Below, piece by piece: positions 1 through 8,032 of a DNA stretch of 12,445 bases (position 1 is the stretch's first letter; each line of letters starts with the position of its first letter). The stretch is taken from positions 1-12,445 of the forward strand of contig JAMCTB010000202.1 of assembly GCA_023380955.1 (NCBI GenBank), in the 5' to 3' direction. Below the pieces are notes generated by a model. The model saw only the letters and a list, made by a program, of their open reading frames with translations, was not told the DNA's origin and made no database searches. The DNA comes from Chloroflexota bacterium. Its GTDB lineage: Bacteria; Chloroflexota; UBA6077. The translations under genes were made by a program, and so were the position numbers.

Positions 1-2253
1 ATCCAGGCAGCGCTCAAGAGCATCCAGCGCCAGTATCCCGAGCTGAGCTTCGGTATAGTCTTCGACCAGTCCACGTTCACTCGCGAGTCCATCAGCGACG
101 TGCAGCTCTCGCTGCTGATGGGCGGCATCCTGGCCGCCATGGTCGTCTTCCTCTTCTTCCGCGACCTGCGCAACACCCTCGTAACGGTGGCGGGGTTGCC
201 GGTGGTGGTGCTGGGAACCTTCATCGCGCTGAACGCCCTCGGCATCTCACTCAACATGATCTCCATGATGGCTCTGTCGCTCTCGGTGGGGCTGCTGATC
301 GACGATGCCATAGTGGTCAGGGAGAACATCTTCCGTCACGTGGAGATGGGGGATGACCCCAGGGTGGCGGCTGGAAGGGGTGCGGCGGAGATCGCCATGG
401 CGGTGCTTGCCGTCACCTCCACTATCATCGCGGTGTTTCTGCCGATCGCTTTCACCGGCGGGATGATAGGTATGTTCCTTCGGGATTTTGGGCTCACGAT
501 AAGCGTGGCGGTGCTGATCTCGCTGGCCGAGGCATTCACCCTGGCCCCGATGCTGTCGGCATACTTCTTCCACCGGGTCGATCCGGCTCAGGAGGAGAGA
601 CGCAGGAACGGGAGGTTCGCCAGGGGCTTCGAGGCCTTGAACCGAGGATACGGAAGACTGCTCGGCTGGGCCCTCAGCCATCGACGAATCGTGGTCGCCT
701 TCGGTGTGGGATGCCTGGTGGCGAGTCTGGGCCTGATACCGCTGACCAACCAGTCTTTCCAGTCCACGGCGGATCAGGGGGAGTTCGCAGTAATGATGGA
801 GCTAAAACCCGGCTCCAGCCTGCAGGAGGCGGATGCGGCCGCTCGAACAGCGGAGCGGCTGTTGAGGGAAGAACCGAGCGTGGCAGAGACATTCGCCAAC
901 GTGGGTTCCAACGGGGGCGCGGCCAACACCGCGTCCGTCGGGGTCAAGCTGAAAACCAGGGGACACACCAACGAGGTGGTGAACCGTGTCCGCTCCTCCC
1001 TTAGCGCGGCTCTACCAGGTGTGAAACTCTCCTACAATACCCAGTCGGCGGCCGCGGGCGCGCTGGGGGCCGTAGCGGCCAGTCACATGGCTAGCCTGCC
1101 GATACAGTATAAGATCCAGGGCCCCGACTTCAACAAGCTGGATCAGGTCTCGCAGGAGGTAGCGGCGAGACTGGCAAGTGTGCCCGGCGTAGTTGATGTC
1201 GATCGGTCCTCCAAGGAGGGAGGGCCGCAGCAATCCATCGTGCTCGACCGCGCCCGGGCGACCGACCTGGGGGTTTCCGCGAACCAGGTGGCATCTACTC
1301 TTCGAACGATGGTGAACGGAGACAAGGCTGGGACCTTCCAGACCGCGGACAGGGATGTTGACATAGTGGTTCGGCTCACGGAGGCGGATCGAGACAACCT
1401 GAACAAGATCCTGCAGCTTCCCATCGCTACCAGCGGTGGCAGGCAGATCCCCCTCTCGGCTGTGGCCGGAATGCTCCCGTCGACAGAGCCCGCCAAGATC
1501 GATCGCGAGAACCGCCAGCGCCTGGTTTTGGTAGCGGCCAACACCGACGGCGCCGACGCCGGGCCGGCCCTGGCTAAGGCGAAAGCCGCGGTGGCCTCGA
1601 TCGTGTTGCCGGACGGCGTGGTGATCAAGGAGGGGGGCGACGCCGCGCAGATGGCGGAGTCATTTGGATCGCTCGGCATGGCCATGGCCCTCTCCATAGC
1701 ATTCATGTACATGATCCTGGCATCCCAGTTCGGGAGCTTCGTGCACCCCTTCACCATCATGCTCGCGCTTCCGTTCTCTATCATCGGGGCGCTGCTGGCT
1801 CTGATACTGGCGCACTTCAGCCTCGACTCCCTGGCGATGATCGGGATGATCCTGCTGATGGGGCTGGTGACCAAGAACTCGATCCTGCTCGTCGAGTTCA
1901 CCAATCAGTTGAGGCGCCGGGGCCTCAGCACGCGGGACGCGATCCTGCAGGCGGGACCCATACGGCTGCGACCCATCATGATGACCACCCTCTCGATGAT
2001 CTGCGGCATGCTCCCGGTGGCCGTTGGTTTCGGGGCTGGATCGGAATATCGCCAGCCCATGGGCGTCAGCGTGATAGGAGGGGTCATCACGTCGACGGTC
2101 CTGACGCTGGTTGCCGTGCCTGTCGCCTACTCGCTCATAGACGACGCCGGCAAATGGATCGTGCGCAGGTTCCGGGGGAAGCCGGCCGGCTCAGAACAGC
2201 AGCTATCGCCGATTGCCAGCCGACTACCGCCGTCCAGGGTCGAGACCACCTGA
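1..2253 (+). CDS. RND (HAE1/AcrB-type) efflux transporter permease, 5'-truncated
   Basis: This is an inner-membrane proton-driven efflux pump subunit of the AcrB/MexB type, expected to work with a periplasmic adaptor. The frame is open from the first base of the window, so the gene begins outside it; 750 residues are present and about 300 N-terminal residues (TM1 and the start of the first porter region) are missing. The visible part begins just before TM2. It carries the paired aspartates of TM4 in [10 protein letters not shown] (codons at 301-306), corresponding to the proton-relay Asp pair of AcrB, and the TM10 lysine in [13 protein letters not shown] (codon at 1873), corresponding to AcrB Lys940. 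A second periplasmic loop (about 700-1650) and a second helix bundle (about 1670-2150) follow. The tail after the last helix is short, basic and hydrophilic. The family is certain. The substrate cannot be read from sequence, and a metal-exporting HME pump is less likely from these motifs. No partner gene is visible downstream. Confidence 0.95.
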   Translation: MQAALKSIQRQYPELSFGIVFDQSTFTRESISDVQLSLLMGGILAAMVVFLFFRDLRNTLVTVAGLPVVVLGTFIALNALGISLNMISMMALSLSVGLLIDDAIVVRENIFRHVEMGDDPRVAAGRGAAEIAMAVLAVTSTIIAVFLPIAFTGGMIGMFLRDFGLTISVAVLISLAEAFTLAPMLSAYFFHRVDPAQEERRRNGRFARGFEALNRGYGRLLGWALSHRRIVVAFGVGCLVASLGLIPLTNQSFQSTADQGEFAVMMELKPGSSLQEADAAARTAERLLREEPSVAETFANVGSNGGAANTASVGVKLKTRGHTNEVVNRVRSSLSAALPGVKLSYNTQSAAAGALGAVAASHMASLPIQYKIQGPDFNKLDQVSQEVAARLASVPGVVDVDRSSKEGGPQQSIVLDRARATDLGVSANQVASTLRTMVNGDKAGTFQTADRDVDIVVRLTEADRDNLNKILQLPIATSGGRQIPLSAVAGMLPSTEPAKIDRENRQRLVLVAANTDGADAGPALAKAKAAVASIVLPDGVVIKEGGDAAQMAESFGSLGMAMALSIAFMYMILASQFGSFVHPFTIMLALPFSIIGALLALILAHFSLDSLAMIGMILLMGLVTKNSILLVEFTNQLRRRGLSTRDAILQAGPIRLRPIMMTTLSMICGMLPVAVGFGAGSEYRQPMGVSVIGGVITSTVLTLVAVPVAYSLIDDAGKWIVRRFRGKPAGSEQQLSPIASRLPPSRVETT

Positions 2254-2308
2254 ACGAAAACTACGGTGAGGTATGCAGTAGGGAGCCGGCTGGCAGGAAG
2301 AAGTGGAT

Positions 2309-2379
2309 CGTCATGCCCGCTTTCGCGGGCATCCACTGGCTGCACAGGCGCCTGGATTCCCGCGTACGCGGGAATGACG
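2309..2379. repeat. REP-like double-palindrome element with terminal inverted repeats
   Basis: This 71-bp intergenic element has near-identical inverted ends: CGTCATGCCCGC at the left and GCGGGAATGACG at the right. Each end is also half of its own hairpin. On the left, ATGCCCGC (2313-2320) pairs with GCGGGCAT (2325-2332) across a TTTC loop. On the right, 2356-2375 is a perfect 20-bp palindrome centred on GTAC. The interior ATCCA and TGGAT segments are also complementary, so the whole element can fold as two nested cruciforms. Read as protein, it gives the MPAFAGI and IPAYAGMT strings known from a very widespread family of dispersed palindromic repeats in GC-rich bacterial genomes. It lies between convergent genes, where it could stop or stabilise transcripts from either side. 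No T-tract follows either hairpin, so a classical intrinsic terminator is not supported. Confidence 0.8.
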
Positions 2380-2389
2380 GTTCACGTAG

Positions 2390-2399
2390 GCCCGCGGGC
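2390..2399. repeat. short GC palindrome in the convergent intergenic region
   Basis: GCCCGCGGGC is a perfect 10-bp palindrome just past the right end of the double-palindrome element and about 45 bp beyond the stop of the - strand Fe-S gene. On the - strand it could contribute to 3'-end folding. It has no loop and no T-tract, so it is only a weak candidate signal. Confidence 0.25.
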
Positions 2400-2444
2400 T
2401 TCCCCTAAGAGATCATGCCGATCCCATCTTGGCCTTGGTATTTG

Positions 2445-3257
2445 TTACGCCAGGGGATCGACAGCGTCCGTAGCAATAGCCTGGGAAGAGCCGTTCTTCT
2501 TTCTGTGCTTCTTTCCCAGGGGACAGACTGCCTGGCAGAGAGCACACTGGCAGTAGTCCATGTATGTATTGCACGCTGCCCGATCGATGCTGGGCCGGCT
2601 GGTTTGCTCGTCGAAGCTAAGCGCCCCCACCGGGCAGGAATCGATACAGAGGTGGCAGCTGCCGCAGATCTCGCCGGGGTTCCCCACGGCGGCGGCGCGT
2701 GTGCGCTCCAGCTCGGCATCGGTGACCACACACACGAACCGAACTCGAGGTCCGTACTCCGGACTTATAACGAGGCTGTTCTTGCCGATCACGCCGAGGC
2801 CGGCTGCGGCAGCTATGGGTTTGAAGGCGAAGGGGGTGTCCCAGATACCTTTGCCCTGACTCAGCAAGGCTGTCTGCAATGGGGTTGCTCTCTCTTCGCT
2901 GTCGGCGTCCAGATGGCGGACCCGCCCGGCAGAAGGGCCGTCCACCGGAAACGCGGCGTAGCCCTCGTCTTCAAGGAAGCGCGCCGTTCTGATGGCAAGA
3001 TGGTCGAGCTGCGGGTAGTTGTAGGAAGCGAGGTAGTTGCGCAACACGTCTGAGAAAAAGTCTTTCTTGCCCTGCAGGCGGTCCCAGATAGCATCCACCA
3101 TCTTGAGGGCGATCACCACCACGCTCCTGGCGCCCGGCACCAGTTCTTCTGGGCGGTAGCCTCGTGTAACACCTTCCAACTCCACTACTGGAACGGCGGC
3201 AACCAGGTCGGCGCCGATGGAGCCGGTCCATTCGACAACACGTTGCGTAAGGCTCAT
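2445..3257 (-). CDS. Double-cluster 4Fe-4S protein, short QueG/RdhA-related
   Basis: This 270-residue protein belongs to the group often annotated as epoxyqueuosine reductase-like 4Fe-4S proteins. The N-terminal part (about 14-50, GADLVAAVPV to LVPGARSVVVIAL) resembles the QueG N-terminus. The segment AGLGVIGKNSLVISPEYGPR (152-171) resembles the corrinoid-domain core shared by QueG and RdhA. Two [4Fe-4S] sites follow. C198, C201, C204 and C208 form the first (CxxCxxCxxxCP). C238, C241 and C245 (CxxCxxxCP) with the distant C229 form the second, and C236 is an extra cysteine. Like QueG and RdhA it may bind cobalamin, but that is inferred from fold similarity. It is shorter than QueG (usually about 350-380 residues), lacks the C-terminal HEAT-like repeats and sits in a transport/catabolic operon, so I do not call it queG. 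The ATG follows AGGGGGAG at 5-nt spacing, 20 nt after the UroD-family stop. It may be an electron-transfer or reactivation partner for the neighbouring corrinoid enzymes. Confidence 0.85.
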   Translation of the reverse strand: MSLTQRVVEWTGSIGADLVAAVPVVELEGVTRGYRPEELVPGARSVVVIALKMVDAIWDRLQGKKDFFSDVLRNYLASYNYPQLDHLAIRTARFLEDEGYAAFPVDGPSAGRVRHLDADSEERATPLQTALLSQGKGIWDTPFAFKPIAAAAGLGVIGKNSLVISPEYGPRVRFVCVVTDAELERTRAAAVGNPGEICGSCHLCIDSCPVGALSFDEQTSRPSIDRAACNTYMDYCQCALCQAVCPLGKKHRKKNGSSQAIATDAVDPLA

Positions 3258-3277
3258 AGCAGCTCCCCCTTCAGCGA

Positions 3278-4570
3278 CTAAGCACCTGCACCAGCCTCGG
3301 CATTGCCCCCCGGCCGGATGTTCATCAACCTCTTGTCGGCCTCGGTGAGCACGACTTCAGCCTCTCCAACGGGTCTCTCCTCTAATTCGCCACCATTCGA
3401 ATACCATCCATACTTCAGCGCGGTGTCGAAGCACTCAACGATATTTTCTGGTGGCACGTCCCGCTGAATATTGTGCACGGTGGCAAACACAAAGCCGCCC
3501 CCGGGTTTCAAGTCCGAAATTCGGCGCCGCACCTCCTGACGCACATCCTCAGGAGTCCCGAATGGCAACACTCGCTGCGTGTCGACACCTCCTCCCCAAA
3601 AGGTGATCTTGTCCCCGAACTCGGCTTTCAGTCGCGCCGTGTCAGCCACGCTCGGACAGGAGACCTGCACGGGATTCCAGGCGTCGTAGCCTGCGTCGAT
3701 AAAATCGGGCAGGAATATGCCTTCATCCCCGCAGGCATGGTTGAGAAGCTTGACGTGAGGAGCCTTACCCCTAATGAAAGCAGCAATGCGCTGGTGGGCA
3801 GGCTTGAACAACTCCCGGTACACGGAGGGCCGCATCGAGGGGCCGTCCTGGAACGCAAGGTCGTCCGAAACGATCGCTACCTGGATGTACTTGCCCACGG
3901 CGTTCAGGATCCCATCCCACTGCTTTGTGTGATAGTCCTCCAGACGCTCCACGAGCGCTTGGACGAACTTCGGCCGGCTGGCTATATTGTAGAAGTGATC
4001 CTCCCAGCCACACAGAAAGGCCGACAGAGCCACCACCCCGCTGCTCCACTGCGAATTCATCACCAGGCAGTAGTCGGAGTTCTCGTATACCTCCCGAGCT
4101 TCGTCAGCCAGCCCCGCCACCCGACCCGGATCATAAGGATCAGGCCAGGGAAATTTGTCCAAATCCTCCAGTTCCGCACCCTTCAGCGGGTTCCCTACCA
4201 CGTCGTGGTAGTAGCCCTGGGGAGGTCTCTCCCAGCGAACACCCCAATCGTCGACGAACCATGATCGCCCATTGATCTCTCGATGAACCTGGATTTTGTG
4301 ACTCTCGGGGCCTCGCGGCCACAGGCCCCAGCAATCCACATCAAAGCGCTTCATGATGCGCAGATCAGGGCGCACGCTCATGGAGACGAGAGAATTTATG
4401 ACCGGTTCGCCGCCTTCGAAGCCCAGGTACTTCTTGAGCCTTTCGTGGGCGTCGACGTGCATACTCGTAAAGTTCGACATGCCGCCGATATCTATGGGTA
4501 TTCGATCTCCCTCTTGATGGTCAAGAGCCCGGAGAACGCGTTCGCGATGAGACAACTTAGCTCGGCCCAT
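3278..4570 (-). CDS. Uroporphyrinogen decarboxylase-family protein (MtaA/CmuA-like)
   Basis: This 430-residue protein has the UroD TIM-barrel fold, which covers both uroporphyrinogen decarboxylase and cobamide-dependent methyltransferases such as MtaA, MtbA and CmuA. Family marks are the N-terminal RERVLRALDHQEGDRIPIDIGG (about 9-30), the HACGDEGIFLPDFIDAGYDAWNPVQ block (278-302) and the C-terminal VHNIQRDVPPENI (365-377). H278 and C280 match the HxC zinc ligands of MtaA-type enzymes. At the position of their third ligand (normally Cys before a P-rich ENI/ENV segment) this protein has H366. A genuine heme-pathway UroD is unlikely: the protein is longer, carries the HxCG zinc motif and sits in a transport/catabolism operon. 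The last 30 residues form a Gly/Ala-rich tail outside the core. The ATG has GAGGAG at 9-nt spacing. Neighbours are an RdhA-like protein 90 nt upstream and the short Fe-S protein 20 nt downstream. Methyl transfer to or from a corrinoid is the leading guess, but the substrate is unknown. Confidence 0.85.
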   Translation of the reverse strand: MGRAKLSHRERVLRALDHQEGDRIPIDIGGMSNFTSMHVDAHERLKKYLGFEGGEPVINSLVSMSVRPDLRIMKRFDVDCWGLWPRGPESHKIQVHREINGRSWFVDDWGVRWERPPQGYYHDVVGNPLKGAELEDLDKFPWPDPYDPGRVAGLADEAREVYENSDYCLVMNSQWSSGVVALSAFLCGWEDHFYNIASRPKFVQALVERLEDYHTKQWDGILNAVGKYIQVAIVSDDLAFQDGPSMRPSVYRELFKPAHQRIAAFIRGKAPHVKLLNHACGDEGIFLPDFIDAGYDAWNPVQVSCPSVADTARLKAEFGDKITFWGGGVDTQRVLPFGTPEDVRQEVRRRISDLKPGGGFVFATVHNIQRDVPPENIVECFDTALKYGWYSNGGELEERPVGEAEVVLTEADKRLMNIRPGGNAEAGAGA

Positions 4571-4660
4571 AAGGGCTATCTCCTCAATCAGAGCTTTCCG
4601 GTAGTCTGGGCTAAGGACAATCCAGAGTCCCAGATCTTGTAAGCTTTGGCGAAGCGCACA

Positions 4661-5986
4661 TCACAGGACGTCATCCCAGAATGTGTCCGGCATCGGCGTG
4701 CCGTAACCAAACGCGTTGTCGGCGCCCACTATGAGGGGATCAAGGGCCGGGAATCGGGCAATCGCGGCCTTGACGACTTGGTGCGACCAGTGGGAACCCT
4801 TGTTGAAGGGGCAAGACGCCAGGCAAATGCCACAGTTGGTGCCGACGTGGTTCCAGTACTTGTAGCACTTACCGTGGTTGAGCTGCCACTGTTTGACCCC
4901 GGCACCGCTGAAGTCGCCGGCAGGTTCAAATGAGCGAAACCCCCTTGGGATCGCCTGCGATGGGCAAGCCTCTGCACACTTCCCACAAGAGTCGCAGAAG
5001 GTCGTGGCGCCGGTCTCGATCGGAACATCTGGCTCTAACGGCAGGTCGGTAATCACCTTGCAGATTCGGCAAACCGGCCCCCAGACCGGATGGATCAGCT
5101 TGGCGTTGCGCCCCAGTTCGCCCAGGCCCGCGTCAATTGCCAGCGGGATGTTGAGGGCGGTGCAGTTGGATGAGGGAATCGCGTGGTAGCCCAGGCCACG
5201 AATGAACTCCGCGACGCTTGCGACGAACCGGCTTATAGAGGAGTAGGTCGCCATCGTTGCCGCCAGCTCTGCAAGGGTCGGCGCGCTGCGAACGCCCTCC
5301 CTCAGCATCGGCAGCACGAAAACCGCGACATATTTCATGCCCGTTGGGATCACCTGGGTGCGATCCTCAAGTTGCGCTGGCTCATCGACGTGCTCGTAGC
5401 CGCCCTCGTCTGAGAACCTAATGGGATAGCTTTGCCCGGTCTCCGGGTCGAACCAATCGGCGTAAACCCATCGCCGATCCAGAAGCGCGATGCCTACGTC
5501 ACCTGCCCCGTAGATGCGGCCGATCTTCTTGACTACGCGCGCGTTTGTTGCCGGATCGCCCGACCACCTCCCTACGCCTGCCGGAATTCGCGGTCCGATT
5601 GGCTTCCACGAGGTCGGGCCATGGTTTGGGACGTTAATGCCGAAGTTAGTCATCGCTTGATTGGCCATGGACGCATTGTTGAAGGCCCAGTCGAGGACGC
5701 CAAAGCCACCTTTCTGAGCCTGAACATGCTTGGCTCGAACCGCATCCATGTTGCTCTCAGGAGGATAGATTTCCGGTTGCCAGAGGCCGCGCCTGGTCAT
5801 GTTCATCTTCTGATTAAAGCGCTGGTAATCCGGCTGAACCTCGTATCGCTCTGCCGCGGTGCGATCGGTATGCTTCATCCCGGCCACCGTTGCCGCGAGC
5901 GTTCCCCGATACGTAGAACGGGCCGAACGACAGGACAGGCTATCGAACAGGGCGGAAAGAGATAGTTCTCGCGTAGGCTTCTTCAT
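4661..5986 (-). CDS. RdhA-like reductive dehalogenase homologue lacking a Tat signal
   Basis: This corrinoid- and 4Fe-4S-dependent reductase homologue has 441 residues from the ATG at 5986. That ATG follows GAGG at 5-nt spacing; an in-frame GTG at 6001 would add five residues and has a poorer ribosome site. RdhA features (ATG numbering) are an N-terminal YEVQPDYQRFNQKMNM segment (48-63), the core FIRGLGYHAIPSSN to AGLGELGRNAKLI to TDLPLEPD (about 261-320), and two clusters: C331/C334/C337/C341 (CDSCGKCAEACP), and C374 with C385/C388/C392 (CYKYWNHVGTNCGICLASCP). Y248, N274 and R307 have exactly the spacing (26 and 59) of Tyr246, Asn272 and Arg305 of PceA from Sulfurospirillum multivorans, so the catalytic site looks intact. 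There is no RRxFxK Tat motif, no hydrophobic leader, no adjacent RdhB anchor and no fused flavin/ferredoxin reductase as in NpRdhA-type enzymes. It should therefore be cytoplasmic. It starts 25 nt after a permease stop, so it is probably cotranscribed with the importer. Substrate unknown. Confidence 0.88.
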   Translation of the reverse strand: MKKPTRELSLSALFDSLSCRSARSTYRGTLAATVAGMKHTDRTAAERYEVQPDYQRFNQKMNMTRRGLWQPEIYPPESNMDAVRAKHVQAQKGGFGVLDWAFNNASMANQAMTNFGINVPNHGPTSWKPIGPRIPAGVGRWSGDPATNARVVKKIGRIYGAGDVGIALLDRRWVYADWFDPETGQSYPIRFSDEGGYEHVDEPAQLEDRTQVIPTGMKYVAVFVLPMLREGVRSAPTLAELAATMATYSSISRFVASVAEFIRGLGYHAIPSSNCTALNIPLAIDAGLGELGRNAKLIHPVWGPVCRICKVITDLPLEPDVPIETGATTFCDSCGKCAEACPSQAIPRGFRSFEPAGDFSGAGVKQWQLNHGKCYKYWNHVGTNCGICLASCPFNKGSHWSHQVVKAAIARFPALDPLIVGADNAFGYGTPMPDTFWDDVL

Positions 5987-5991
5987 AGTAG

Positions 5992-5995
5992 CCTC
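5992..5995 (-). promoter_or_regulatory. Shine-Dalgarno deciding the start of the RdhA-like gene
   Basis: GAGG lies 5 nt before the ATG at 5986 on the - strand. It favours that start over the in-frame GTG at 6001, in front of which I see only a weaker purine stretch. Confidence 0.6.
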
Positions 5996-6011
5996 GCCCA
6001 CCTGTCGCCCA

Positions 6012-7007
6012 TCACGAAGGCGGCCGAGGCTCAGCCGCCCACGCCCTTCTCCTCCGCGCCCAGCGCTCGCGCAGCCGCGGTGTCTCGGTCACCAACTCGA
6101 TGGCGATGACGACGAGCAGAATGGCGCCTGTCGCCAGGCTCTCCACGAAGTAGGGCGCGCCCTGAAGATTGATGTAGCTGCCGATGAACCGCAGGATGAA
6201 GACGCCCACCGCGATGCCGATGGCGCTCCCCTTGCCGCCCTCGATACGCACGCCCCCGACTAGCGCCGCCGTGGCCGCGGGCAGGGTAAGGTCGGCAAGC
6301 CCGAACGGCGTCGCGCTTCCTGATTTGAGAGATACCAGTGCTCCGGCCAGTCCCGCAAGGGAACCGGACAACCCGAAAACGATGACGAGTGTGCGGGTCA
6401 GAGGTATGCCGGCTGCGACGGCCTCCAGTCGGCCACCGCCGATGGCGTAGATGTCACGTCCCACACTCGAATAGGTCATGAAGATCCAGAGCGCCGTGAA
6501 CAGTGCAATCGTTATCAGGCTGAAGGGCGAGAACAGAAACAGCTGGTGCTTCACCACGTCAGCGATATCGAGATCACGCAGGACGACGGTATTCTGGTTG
6601 CAGACAATGTAGGCGAGCCCCCGTAGCGCCATCATCGATCCTACAGTGAATACGAGCGAGTTGATCTTGAGGAGCCCGATGGCTAATCCCTGCAACCCGC
6701 CCAGGATCATGGCAACGACGACCGCGATCAGCACCGCCGGAATCGGCCCGATCGAGTTGCTCAGCATTACAGCTATGATTCCAGCTAGCCCGGCCATCGA
6801 ACCGACGGATAGATCCAGCTCGCCAGCGATCATGGAAATCCCTATCGCGAGAGCGGCGAGGCCGGAGAAGGCGAAGCCTTCGAATAGCGTGTACACGTTC
6901 GCAGGAGTCGCGAACGAACCATCCCGAATACTGAGGAAGACGAAGATAGCCGCCGCGAGAATCGCCCGGCTAAGTAGTTGGTAGTCCAATCGCCTGGTAG
7001 TCATCAT
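6012..7007 (-). CDS. Ribose-type ABC transporter permease 1 (RbsC family)
   Basis: This 331-residue polytopic inner-membrane protein belongs to the branched-chain/ribose permease group (RbsC, XylH, MglC). It carries the family signature GELDLSVGS at residues 62-70 (consensus GGIDLSVGS), the C-terminal GGVRIEGGKGSAIG block (about 252-265) and a strongly hydrophobic body with roughly eight to ten predicted helices. It ends in a basic, Arg-rich cytoplasmic tail. The first ATG overlaps the stop of the upstream permease gene (ATGA), a mark of translational coupling. A second ATG follows immediately, so the start could be at 7004; an AGAGGT element inside the upstream gene serves either one. It forms the membrane channel with the second permease and the double ATPase. 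It is a full-length, canonical member; the transported compound cannot be assigned. Confidence 0.93.
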   Translation of the reverse strand: MMTTRRLDYQLLSRAILAAAIFVFLSIRDGSFATPANVYTLFEGFAFSGLAALAIGISMIAGELDLSVGSMAGLAGIIAVMLSNSIGPIPAVLIAVVVAMILGGLQGLAIGLLKINSLVFTVGSMMALRGLAYIVCNQNTVVLRDLDIADVVKHQLFLFSPFSLITIALFTALWIFMTYSSVGRDIYAIGGGRLEAVAAGIPLTRTLVIVFGLSGSLAGLAGALVSLKSGSATPFGLADLTLPAATAALVGGVRIEGGKGSAIGIAVGVFILRFIGSYINLQGAPYFVESLATGAILLVVIAIELVTETPRLRERWARRRRAWAAEPRPPS

Positions 7008-8032
7008 TCGGACCTCTGCCTGAGCAAGTGAAATCCACCAACGCCGACGAGGATCAGCATCCCGATGACGAGGTAACGCACACCCTGGGGCTGTCCGCTG
7101 AGGACCAGAAGGTTATCCAGCAACGCCATGAAGATGGCCCCGATCAAGGTGCGGAGTGCCGAGCCATCGCCGCCCTGGATCGCGGTACCACCGACCACGA
7201 CCGCCGCGACCACGCTCATGTTGAAATCCATATTGTCGAACTGGTCGATCGTCGCCAGGCTGAATTGGGTGGCCACGAATATGCCACAGACCGCGGCGGT
7301 CACGGATGCGATGGCAAAGGCGCTGATCGTGGCTAGTCCCACGGGCAATCCCGATGCCACAGCAGCCTTTCTGTTGGACCCGCACAGCATGATCAGCCGC
7401 CCGAAGCGAGTTCTGTTGAGTACGACCGCGGCGATGATCGTGAACAGGATCACCGACCAACTCTCGGTCGGCACGCCCAACGGCCGGGCTGAGCCGATCC
7501 ACGCGCCACCGTTATCGACCACGCGAATCATCTTTAGCCCAGAGATGATCGCAGCCACGCCGTAGATCACTGCCGCGCCACCTAGCGTGGTTACGATGGC
7601 GTTCGCTCCCAGGGCAACGGCTCCGCCCTGAATCAGGCCGAGTACCAGACCGAGGAGGAGGGTGATCAACAGCGACAGGACCAGGCCCCTGCCGGCCGCC
7701 ATGTTGAGAGCGAAGGTGATGGCACAAATGGCGGCCGTTTCCTGGATCGATAGCGAGAAGAAGTTCCCGGAGATCGTGATGAACGTGGAGCCCAAGGCGG
7801 CGATACCGATCAGAGACGCAGCGCGCACGACGATCTCGAAATTGTCGGCGGTTAGGAAGGCGGGATTCACGAACCAGCCGACCACCGATATCGCCACAAC
7901 GGCGAGGAAGACGCTCGTAGGGGCGACAAGATGGCGCCGGCTGCGTCGCTCGTGGGATCCCGGGAGGGCACCAGGCGCCAGCGGCTCGGCTAGCTCTTGT
8001 TCTGTCACGTCGGCAAGGCTCGAAGTATCCAT
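7004..8032 (-). CDS. Ribose-type ABC transporter permease 2 (RbsC family, divergent signature)
   Basis: This is the second, non-identical permease of the same importer, 342 residues from the ATG at 8032. That ATG overlaps the ATPase stop (TGATG) and has GGAGGT 6 nt upstream; an in-frame TTG at 8035 would add one residue and is less likely. The N-terminus has about 35 hydrophilic residues before the first helix. Where the family has GGIDLSVGS, this protein reads SGNFFSLSIQE (about residues 88-98), so the acidic residue and the glycines of the signature are lost. The C-terminal block GGTAIQGGDGSALRTLIGA is well conserved. Two distinct permeases imply a heterodimeric channel, whereas RbsC-type systems often use one permease twice. 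The divergent signature may reflect an asymmetric pair. The family is clear; the individual role is inferred. Confidence 0.92.
   Translation of the reverse strand: MDTSSLADVTEQELAEPLAPGALPGSHERRSRRHLVAPTSVFLAVVAISVVGWFVNPAFLTADNFEIVVRAASLIGIAALGSTFITISGNFFSLSIQETAAICAITFALNMAAGRGLVLSLLITLLLGLVLGLIQGGAVALGANAIVTTLGGAAVIYGVAAIISGLKMIRVVDNGGAWIGSARPLGVPTESWSVILFTIIAAVVLNRTRFGRLIMLCGSNRKAAVASGLPVGLATISAFAIASVTAAVCGIFVATQFSLATIDQFDNMDFNMSVVAAVVVGGTAIQGGDGSALRTLIGAIFMALLDNLLVLSGQPQGVRYLVIGMLILVGVGGFHLLRQRSE

Noticed and set aside
1143..1904. 253-codon open frame on the - strand opposite the RND pump
   Set aside because: It lies wholly inside a strongly conserved RND coding sequence, has no recognisable family and has low-complexity composition typical of an antisense shadow in GC-rich DNA.
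2154..2556. Small + strand frames spanning the end of the RND gene and the palindromic element
   Set aside because: Their apparent coding content is the translated repeat (PAFAGI, PAYAGMT strings), a well-known annotation artefact.
2445..3257. Calling the short Fe-S protein queG
   Set aside because: It is about 100 residues short, lacks the C-terminal repeat domain and is in a transport/catabolism operon, so tRNA queuosine maturation is not supported.
3473..4264. 263-codon + strand open frame opposite the UroD-family gene
   Set aside because: The - strand frame has clear UroD motifs end to end; the + strand translation resembles nothing and has no ribosome site.
5780..5986. Possible Tat signal in the RdhA-like protein (an internal TRRGLWQ string near residue 65)
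   Set aside because: The Arg pair is about 65 residues in, with no following hydrophobic segment, and sits in a segment that is part of the mature RdhA fold.
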